Of a DNA stretch of 7,716 nucleotides, positions 1 through 5,526 are shown in pieces. The translations under genes and the position numbers were made by a program. Each line of letters begins with the position of its first letter. The first letter of the stretch is position 1. The notes under the pieces are model-generated. The model was not told the DNA's origin and did not search any database. It saw nothing but the letters and a program-made list of their open reading frames with translations. Source of the stretch: Actinomycetota bacterium (GTDB lineage: Bacteria > Cyanobacteriota > Vampirovibrionia > Obscuribacterales > Obscuribacteraceae); assembly GCA_903970355.1 (NCBI GenBank), contig CAJCIF010000529.1, positions 1 through 7,716 on the forward strand, given 5' to 3'.

Positions 1-171
1 CCGGCTGCAACTACTCCTGCCAGCACTTCCTTTAGCAATCTGGCTGCTGCCGAGCCTCCGGCTGCAACTACTCCCGCCAGCACCTCCTTCAGCAATCTGG
101 CTGCCGCTGAAACACCGGCTGCAACTACTCCTGCAAGCACATCCTTTACGGATTTGGCTGCCCAAGAAGTT
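1..171 (+). repeat. Three tandem 57-bp coding repeats (19 residues each)
   Basis: Copies lie at 1-57, 58-114 and 115-171, each beginning CCGGCTGCAACTACTCC. Copies 1 and 2 encode the same residues at 18 of 19 positions, with six synonymous codon differences and one replacement (Pro to Thr at the last position). Copy 3 diverges in its second half: SFSNLAAAE becomes SFTDLAAQE. The array may continue left of the window. The core [FY]-x-[ND]-L-A recurs a fourth time as YADLA just after the array. Confidence 0.92.
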
Positions 172-1935
172 GCTTCGACTGAGCCATATGCTGATTTGGC
201 CAAAGCTATCTCCAGCAGCATTGAAGATCTCCCGATCGTTACCGGTATTGAAGGTGGTGTCACTGCCACACCTACGCCATCTGCGGAAATTCCTGAATAT
301 ACTGGTCAGGACAGCGACAGTTGGCACGGCATGAAGTCGTTCGATTCAAAATCGCCGATTCGCAGCCATCTTGCAGAGCCGCTCGATGCCGAAGCTTCTG
401 CCAGAAATCCGCTTGAAATTAGTCAGGAAGATTCTTCTATTCCCGAACACAGTTTTGCTTCGAAAGACACTGTAACCACCGGCAACCCACCTGTAATTAT
501 GCCGGATCAAGCTAATATGATTCGTCCTACTGCCGAGCCACCAACTAGATTGCCGGTTGGCTTCCAGGAACCAAAAATGGTGATGCACGAAATGGCATCA
601 CTCATGAGCAAGCTGGAATTGCAGGTTTCCAAAGCATCTAAAAAACTTGCTTCTCGCGCCGAAGAAATTGAGCAACGACTTAACAAGGTTATTGAAACTC
701 TCGTTGACGAGCTGGCTCAAGAAGATAAAGACAGCGAAGCGGCTATTCTCGTTCTTTCCGATGAAATTGGTAAAGACTTCGAATCGGCATTTGATCGGCT
801 TCGCCAGCGCATCTCCAACCTGGCTGCGCAAGGACGTGAGCACGTCAAACAATTGCAAATAGAGAGCGACAAGACAATTGACGATCAAAAGCAAACCATC
901 AACGATGAGTTGCAAAATGCTTGTTCGCAATTCCGAACCGAGACTGAAGTTCTAATTAAAGAAAGCAAAGATGCGCTCAACAAGCTGGTTACCTCCAACA
1001 TCAGCGAGCTTGAGGCTTTAGTCAATGCAATTGGCAAGCGTCTTGGTGATACCAATCAAGAATTCGAGCGCACCCTGCACGAGCGTTTTGAGAAATTCAA
1101 AGATCGGCTTGCTGAAGGCTCAGTACAAGTAGTGCAAACTATCGATCGCAACGTACGCACCATGAACGATGAACTGGATAGTTCATGGGAACGTGCTTCT
1201 ACAAGGCTGAAAGAGTCTCAAGCGGAGTTTGAACAAACAATCGAACACACTGTGAAAGCCTCTGAGCTCACGGTATCGCAGCACTCTAGAACGCTATTGG
1301 TTGAGCACTTCTTCCCCAAACTGAAAGAGCGCAAGGAAATTGTTTCCGCCATGGTTGCCGAAATGACAGGCACATTCTCGGAACAATCGCTCACCCAGGC
1401 ACGCGGGCAATTAATGGGACTGGAAGCCAGCCTTGGCTCGGCAAGACAGCAATTGCAAGCACTGGCTGAAGAATGTCTCGGCAAGATTGATGCAGTCGGA
1501 CGAGATCAACAATCAATGTTGGAAGATCTCTTCAAAGACGCAAGCCTCTTTATCGAGCGGTCTACATCAGAAGTTGTAGACCAGTTGAAGAAGGCAGAAG
1601 AAGAAATTCTGGTGGGCGAAGCGGAATGCAAGAAGATCGCAGAAACTTTCAGTCTGGATGCCGACCCTGCCCTTACTGATGATCGCAGCAAAGCCCAGCA
1701 GAACGTTGAAGATCTCAGACGCCATCTGCAAGATGAGCTGCATAAGCTGACAGAGGAGAATTGCGCCAAGCTTGATGCAACAGCACAAGCGGCTCAAAAC
1801 CAATTGAATGCGAAGCGAAACGCAACGGGCCTGGCGATTCGTGACGCCTCGCAATCTGGATTGAGCAGAATTCGTGAGGCCATTCAGGAAGCCTTCAATG
1901 CTGTTCAAAGCGCCAGAGAAAAATATATGGAGTAG
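1..1935 (+). CDS. Long repeat and coiled-coil protein of unknown function (5' partial)
   Basis: The frame is open from base 1 with no start in view, so the gene begins outside the window; the TTG at 154 is not a credible start because the repeat coding continues upstream of it. 644 residues are visible. Residues 1-57 are three 19-residue repeats rich in Ala, Pro, Thr and Ser, and a related YADLA motif follows near residue 63. Residues about 65-180 are low-complexity, Pro/Ser-rich and probably disordered. From about residue 185 to the end the chain is rich in Glu, Lys, Gln, Leu and Ala with heptad-like spacing, so long coiled coil or amphipathic helix is predicted. I see no membrane segment, no Walker motif and no catalytic signature. 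Two stop codons lie in tandem (TAG TAG, 1933-1938). I do not recognise the family; a structural or cytoskeleton-like role is only a guess from the architecture. That it is coding is near certain. Confidence 0.9.
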   Translation, partial: PAATTPASTSFSNLAAAEPPAATTPASTSFSNLAAAETPAATTPASTSFTDLAAQEVASTEPYADLAKAISSSIEDLPIVTGIEGGVTATPTPSAEIPEYTGQDSDSWHGMKSFDSKSPIRSHLAEPLDAEASARNPLEISQEDSSIPEHSFASKDTVTTGNPPVIMPDQANMIRPTAEPPTRLPVGFQEPKMVMHEMASLMSKLELQVSKASKKLASRAEEIEQRLNKVIETLVDELAQEDKDSEAAILVLSDEIGKDFESAFDRLRQRISNLAAQGREHVKQLQIESDKTIDDQKQTINDELQNACSQFRTETEVLIKESKDALNKLVTSNISELEALVNAIGKRLGDTNQEFERTLHERFEKFKDRLAEGSVQVVQTIDRNVRTMNDELDSSWERASTRLKESQAEFEQTIEHTVKASELTVSQHSRTLLVEHFFPKLKERKEIVSAMVAEMTGTFSEQSLTQARGQLMGLEASLGSARQQLQALAEECLGKIDAVGRDQQSMLEDLFKDASLFIERSTSEVVDQLKKAEEEILVGEAECKKIAETFSLDADPALTDDRSKAQQNVEDLRRHLQDELHKLTEENCAKLDATAQAAQNQLNAKRNATGLAIRDASQSGLSRIREAIQEAFNAVQSAREKYME

Positions 1936-1957
1936 TAGCCTAAACTACCCTTCTTGT
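1929..1957 (+). terminator. Candidate hairpin at the end of the coiled-coil gene
   Basis: GTAGT (1932-1936) can pair with ACTAC (1944-1948) around a seven-base loop. The stem extends by GG/CC with one bulged A. The weak pyrimidine tract TTCTTGT follows. The stem overlaps the stop codon and the U-tract is broken, so this is a weak terminator candidate. Confidence 0.25.
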
Positions 1958-1995
1958 ATAGCGAATTGCGGCTCAAACAGGGAAAGGTGAAACTT

Positions 1996-2767
1996 TTGTC
2001 CCGGCGTTTATTTATCGGACCTGATCGGGCACAAAGAGAAGTAGAGGAGGTTGGGGGAGTAAGAGAATTGGACTTTCAACTCCGGCCCGATCTTTAGAAC
2101 GCTGAACGCCTATCCACAATACCAACCGCCCGCTGCCCTGGCTTCTTTTGCTGCCGAGTGGGACGGACTTGACTATGATGCCGAGGATAACGAGATTTAC
2201 CTCTATCACGGCACAAACTGCTACAGGCGCTGGGAAATTAAGCGCACTGGCTCAATGGAAGCCGGACGCAGTCAATACAGCTTCTTTTGTTCACGGCCGA
2301 CAGACGCCTTTCGGTATGCTCGCGCCGCTTGCTTGAGAGATGTCGGTCCGAATTCCGCAAACTCTCTCACCTGTGAGCCGGTTGTGCTCAGAGTCAAATT
2401 CAATAGCCGCACCTGGTGCCAGGTTGACTTCATTCGAGAAGCAAATTCCGAAGATGAAGCCACCCATTTAACGTTTGCAGTTTTGGGACCGGTGTCCGCC
2501 ATACACATAATTGATGTCTTGCACTGTTTACATGGCAGGCGCCTTGGTTCCAGTTCCGAATCTATTAGAAGCTTCGATGACGGCACTCTTCTTGCCGGTA
2601 TTCGCAGTTTGCGCGTCAAAATAATGAGAAAGCGACCGGATGCCTGGATGCTGAAGCGGTTACACGGCATTCACCAAACCGTCACTGTTACTCTGGCCGG
2701 TGGCGAGATGCCCGAAACAACGTTGGCTGACAATTTGCGCAGATTGCGTCAGGTTCGTGCTTCATAA
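1996..2767 (+). CDS. Putative ADP-ribosyltransferase-like protein, apparently needing a +1 frameshift
   Basis: The main frame (2063-2767) contains IYLYHGTN, then about 25 residues later FFCSRPTDAFRYAR, then the strand-like VVLRVKF and LTFAVLGPVSAIHIIDV. This order resembles the H-Y-(E) layout of ART-fold enzymes: His in YHGT, and a Tyr/Ala helix after F-x-S. The third acidic residue is not clear; E152 and E154, just before the last strand, are candidates. That frame has no ATG, GTG or TTG between its upstream stop (TAA 2060) and the ATG at 2255, which lies downstream of YHGT and would delete the first strand. A second frame, from TTG 1996 (ribosome binding site AAAGGTGA at 1983-1990) or GTG 1987, runs to CTT TAG at 2092-2097. 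Slipping +1 there continues exactly into the main frame and gives about 256 residues, with His at 71 and Tyr at 107. A one-base lesion or sequencing error, or CTG initiation at 2102, are alternatives. The ART assignment is inferred from motifs only. Confidence 0.45.
2092..2098 (+). other. Candidate +1 frameshift site CTT TAG A
   Basis: In the upstream frame the codons are GAT CTT TAG AAC. If the Leu-tRNA on CTT slips one base to TTT, the next codon is AGA at 2096, which is in the ART-like frame. This resembles the bacterial prfB recoding site CTT TGA C, but with TAG in place of TGA. Unlike prfB there is no Shine-Dalgarno-like sequence about three bases upstream; purine-rich GAGGAGG (2043-2049) and GGGGGAG (2053-2059) lie 33-50 bases away. 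One surplus T in the TTT run at 2093-2095 would give the same picture. Confidence 0.35.
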
Positions 2768-2769
2768 TT

Positions 2770-2796
2770 GATACCACTTCTGGTGTTATCGTTTTT
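2770..2796 (+). terminator. Candidate intrinsic terminator after the ART-like gene
   Basis: GATACCAC (2770-2777) pairs with GTGTTATC (2783-2790) with one mismatch around a five-base loop. A compact alternative is ACCA/TGGT around CTTC. A run of five T (2792-2796) follows. It starts three bases after the stop codon at 2765-2767, as expected for a gene-end terminator, though the stem is only moderately strong. Confidence 0.5.
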
Positions 2797-2829
2797 GACA
2801 AGGCATGGCTGTGGCCCGTGCTAGCGGGA

Positions 2830-2856
2830 TTGTTTTTAATGCCGTCAGGTTATATC
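2830..2856 (+). promoter_or_regulatory. Weak promoter candidate for the dehydrogenase gene
   Basis: TATATC (2851-2856) resembles a -10 box, and TTGTTT (2830-2835) is a possible -35 box at a short 15-base spacing. A perfect TTGACA lies at 2795-2800, but the sequence 16-18 bases downstream of it (around CGTGCTAG) is a poor -10. Either could serve. The gap between the terminator and the start codon makes a promoter here likely, but its exact position is uncertain. Confidence 0.25.
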
Positions 2857-2902
2857 CTTTAGTCATGCAAATGTGAGACCGCGGGCTTCGGAGGTTGGCG
2901 CG

Positions 2903-4429
2903 ATGACCACTGTTCAGTACTCTCGTTCGTCTGCCCAGTTGTGCAAGTGTCTGGTTAACGGCACCTGGCAGGAGTCACATGCCAAAGAGCATTTACCTGT
3001 CCACAATCCCTCAACCGGTGAGGTAATTGCACAAGTGCCTCTTGGCGGCGCTGAAGATGTCGATAGAGCGGTTCGTTCAGCTCACGCCGCTTATCTGGAA
3101 TGGCGTGAGGTCCCGGTTGTTGAGCGGGCGCGGTTCATGTTTCGCTTCCGCGAATTGCTTGAAAAACACAGCGATGATCTTGCTCGTACGGTGAGCAGAG
3201 AGCACGGTAAGACGCTTGCTGAAGCGAAAGCTTCAGTGCAAAGAGGTATTGAGGTTGTCGAGTTTGCTTGCGGCATTCCGAGCCTTTTTGCCGGTGAAAC
3301 AATAGAAAACGTCGCAACCGATGTTGACTGCGAAACTGTTCGCCATCCGATCGGAGTTTGTGTTGGCATTGTGCCTTTCAATTTCCCGGCTATGGTTCCG
3401 TTGTGGATGTATCCAGTAGCCATTACTTGTGGCAATAGTTTTGTGCTCAAGCCTTCTGAGAAAGTGCCGCTAACGAGCATAAAAATGGCTGAGCTTTTGT
3501 TGGAAACAGGATTACCGAAAGGTGTTTTCAATATTGTGCATGGAGCACGCGACTGCGTAGATGCTCTGCTTGCACATCCACAAGTGAAAGCAATATCGTT
3601 TGTCGGCTCAACTGCAGTCGCTAAGCACATCTACACTGTCGGTTGTGCAAACGGCAAGAGAGTGCAGGCGAATGGCGGCGCCAAAAATCACATCATCATC
3701 ATGCCTGATGCCGATCCGGATTTAACGGTACAAGCTTTGAAGGCATCCGCCTTTGGTTGTGCCGGCGAACGTTGTATGGCGGGCAGCCTGGCTGTTACGG
3801 TTGGCGAAGCCGCTGATTTAATCATGCCAACCTTAGTGTCTGCTACCAACAAAATGAAAGTTGGTCGCACCGATGGTGATGAATCGCCCGATATGGGACC
3901 TCTCATTTCAGGTGAACATCGCGACCGCGTGCGCGCTCTCATAACGCAAGGCGAAAAAGACGGCGCTGAAATTTCTGTGGATGGAAGAAACGTCTCGGTA
4001 GATTCTGCTCCGAATGGTTTCTTCCTGGGCCCGACAATTATTGATAAAGCCAAGCCCGCAATGAGCGTTGTGAAAGAAGAAATATTTGGACCAGTTCTTT
4101 CGGTAGTGAGAGTAAAAACGATTGCCGAAGCAATCCAACTTGGCGATCAATGTGAATTCGGCAATGGTGCTGTTCTCTATACAAGCAGTGGTTCAGCCGC
4201 GCGTGAATTCAAACGCTATTTCAATGCCGGCATGATCGGCATAAACGTAGGCGTTCCTGCTCCTATGGCCTGGTTCCCGTTTACCGGTTGGAACAGCTCA
4301 TTTTTTGGCGACCTGCACATGCAAGGAAAAGAGAGCATTCAGTTCTACACGCAGCAAAAAATGACCATGACGCGCTGGTTCAAATCTGCGTCTCAATTCC
4401 ATGATCCAATTTGGAAGGGCAAGAAGTAG
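2903..4429 (+). CDS. mmsA: Methylmalonate-semialdehyde dehydrogenase (CoA-acylating)
   Basis: This is a 508-residue aldehyde dehydrogenase that converts methylmalonate or malonate semialdehyde, CoA and NAD+ to propionyl-CoA or acetyl-CoA with CO2 release. It belongs to valine, beta-alanine or inositol catabolism and acts in the cytoplasm. The start ATG at 2903 has GGAGG (2890-2894) eight bases upstream; a GTG at 2873 would extend it by ten residues but lacks such a site. Visible marks are the oxyanion Asn160 in PFNFP, the KPSEKVP cofactor region, GSTAVA, the catalytic Cys291 in GERCMAG, and EEIFGPVLSV near the C-terminus. The general-base Glu of ordinary aldehyde dehydrogenases is replaced by Asn257 in QANGGAKNH, the pattern expected of the CoA-dependent MMSDH subfamily. 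The length is normal for the family. No other valine or inositol gene is in the window, so the pathway served is unresolved; iolA is the alternative name in inositol clusters. Confidence 0.93.
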   Translation: MTTVQYSRSSAQLCKCLVNGTWQESHAKEHLPVHNPSTGEVIAQVPLGGAEDVDRAVRSAHAAYLEWREVPVVERARFMFRFRELLEKHSDDLARTVSREHGKTLAEAKASVQRGIEVVEFACGIPSLFAGETIENVATDVDCETVRHPIGVCVGIVPFNFPAMVPLWMYPVAITCGNSFVLKPSEKVPLTSIKMAELLLETGLPKGVFNIVHGARDCVDALLAHPQVKAISFVGSTAVAKHIYTVGCANGKRVQANGGAKNHIIIMPDADPDLTVQALKASAFGCAGERCMAGSLAVTVGEAADLIMPTLVSATNKMKVGRTDGDESPDMGPLISGEHRDRVRALITQGEKDGAEISVDGRNVSVDSAPNGFFLGPTIIDKAKPAMSVVKEEIFGPVLSVVRVKTIAEAIQLGDQCEFGNGAVLYTSSGSAAREFKRYFNAGMIGINVGVPAPMAWFPFTGWNSSFFGDLHMQGKESIQFYTQQKMTMTRWFKSASQFHDPIWKGKK

Positions 4430-5239
4430 CTAACCGGCTTCTTCAACCGTGCTGACAGCTTGAGACATCGCCAGTTTAGGTGGGTGATTAACCGCACTTG
4501 CCAAACCAAGCTTTTCCAAAATGCAGATAGTGATGTACGTGCCGTCAACTTCCCACCACGATAATCCATGTCTTGCTGATTTCGGCATGGCATGGTGATT
4601 GTTGTGCCAACCTTCACCCATTGTGAGGAGGGCGACCCACCAGACATTTCGACTTGCTTCACGCGTTTCTTGAGAGCGATAACCAGCACTGTCCAGATGG
4701 CAGACAGAATTTACAAGTTGCGTTCCCCAGAAAACGACGAAGGTAAAAAGCATGAGGGCGGCAAAAGCAACCCAACCGAAAAGCAAGAGAACTAGCAGAC
4801 GGTAAGCTACGCACCAGGCCAAACAAACTTGCACCTGGCGAATATGATGCTCGGTTCCAAAAAAGCAATAAACAGGATCTTGCAGCAAATCGGGAACTTG
4901 CTTGCGGAGTTCTTCCGTACTTTGATATTTATCTGCTTCCAGCATCCAACCACAAAGTGCATGGATGAAACCATCTCTTGGAGAATGCGGATCGCCCTGC
5001 TGATCAGATTTTTGATGGTGCAATCTGTGTACGGCTACCCACGGGATTGGTGCTCCCATCCATGCTAAGTAACCACCAGATACGATGGCATATTCCAGCC
5101 ACTTCGGCACCTTTAGAGAGTGGTGCGTAAGCATCCTGTGATAGCCGAGCGTAATACCCAAACTATGGTAGCAATAAAAGACTGCTGACCAGCCAAGGAA
5201 CGCGAGTACGGTCCAGCCGGTACTGTTATCGATGTGCAA
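4430..5239 (-). CDS. Fatty-acid desaturase (DesC/delta-9 type)
   Basis: This is a membrane di-iron desaturase of 269 residues that introduces a double bond into acyl chains (acyl-CoA or acyl-lipid). The three histidine boxes are H34-RMLT-H39, H71-RL-H74-H75 and H212-NN-H215-H216, with the supporting motif NSVCH at 177-181 and GEGWHNNHHAMPKSARHG. Hydrophobic segments lie near residues 10-30, 48-68 and 138-178. No cytochrome b5 domain is fused. The frame opens after a TGA at 5243-5245, so the first usable start is TTG at 5239, with GGGGG (5249-5253) nine bases upstream. This start omits most of the first membrane hairpin seen in relatives. An overlapping ATG frame at 5282 looks like the missing N-terminus but is one base out of register. 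The gene converges on the dehydrogenase with no intergenic base and diverges from the OPT gene. The family is sure; delta-9 specificity is inferred. Confidence 0.9.
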   Translation of the reverse strand: MHIDNSTGWTVLAFLGWSAVFYCYHSLGITLGYHRMLTHHSLKVPKWLEYAIVSGGYLAWMGAPIPWVAVHRLHHQKSDQQGDPHSPRDGFIHALCGWMLEADKYQSTEELRKQVPDLLQDPVYCFFGTEHHIRQVQVCLAWCVAYRLLVLLLFGWVAFAALMLFTFVVFWGTQLVNSVCHLDSAGYRSQETREASRNVWWVALLTMGEGWHNNHHAMPKSARHGLSWWEVDGTYITICILEKLGLASAVNHPPKLAMSQAVSTVEEAG

Positions 5240-5282
5240 AACTCAGAACCCCCAGAAAACCTGTTATGTAATCAATTGCCAT
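5226..5282 (-). other. Short out-of-frame ORF that looks like the lost desaturase N-terminus
   Basis: ATG at 5282 opens an 18-codon frame, MAIDYITGFLGVLSFAHR, ending at TAA 5228-5226 inside the desaturase. It is hydrophobic, and removing one T from the four-T run (plus-strand A run 5238-5241) fuses it to the desaturase as ...FLGVLSLHIDNSTGWTV. That resembles the usual start of this family (an F-L-G-L-x-H-type first helix). No clear ribosome binding site precedes the ATG. It may be a lesion, a sequence error or chance. Confidence 0.35.
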
Positions 5283-5526
5283 TACATAAGCACGTTAGTT
5301 ATACCACGGGCCCATTATCTCAGGCTTGTTTGCTCTAGTTTTTGAAGGAAAACACTTACAGTACTGTTTTGTTTTTCGCGTTCAACAATTCGACAGTTTT
5401 TCAAGTGGACCTGTCAAACTCGTGTGTTGCCCGCTTGAGCTTGCTATTAGAAATTTGTTATGTGTTCTATCCAGGCCCGGAGAAGTACATTGTGTCATGG
5501 CGTAATGGCAGGCGCCCAGGAGACAA
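5240..5526. promoter_or_regulatory. Divergent control region between desaturase and OPT genes
   Basis: About 290 bases with no convincing gene apart from the short frame at 5226-5282. Toward the desaturase (minus strand) there is a TATAAC at 5303-5298 without a recognisable -35 box. Toward the transporter, TTGAGC (5435-5440) and TATGTG (5459-5464, preceded by TGT) are 18 bases apart and form the best promoter candidate. A perfect ten-base palindrome ACAGTACTGT lies at 5358-5367, and GACAG (5392-5396) faces CTGTC (5411-5415); either could be an operator. No riboswitch was recognised. Confidence 0.4.

Noticed and set aside
154..156. TTG at 154 as the start of the coiled-coil gene
   Set aside because: The coding repeats continue in frame to the left edge with no stop, so the gene starts outside the window.
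598..930. A 110-codon minus-strand frame within the coiled-coil gene
   Set aside because: It is a mirror of the Glu/Lys/Leu-rich coding strand; the hydrophobic product is an expected shadow.
2272..2670. A 132-codon minus-strand frame opposite the ART-like gene
   Set aside because: The plus strand carries the ordered motifs; the minus-strand product shows none and has no clear ribosome binding site.
2255..2767. Starting the ART-like gene at ATG 2255
   Set aside because: It would remove the YHGT strand that lies in the same open frame just upstream, and no Shine-Dalgarno precedes it.
2795..2800. TTGACA as a confident -35 box for the dehydrogenase
   Set aside because: No acceptable -10 lies 16-18 bases downstream, and the box overlaps the terminator T-run.
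2873..2902. GTG at 2873 as the dehydrogenase start
   Set aside because: ATG 2903 has GGAGG at ideal spacing, and the added ten residues are unlike the family N-terminus.
3091..3630. A 179-codon minus-strand frame opposite the dehydrogenase
   Set aside because: It lies wholly inside a textbook aldehyde dehydrogenase and is a shadow of it.
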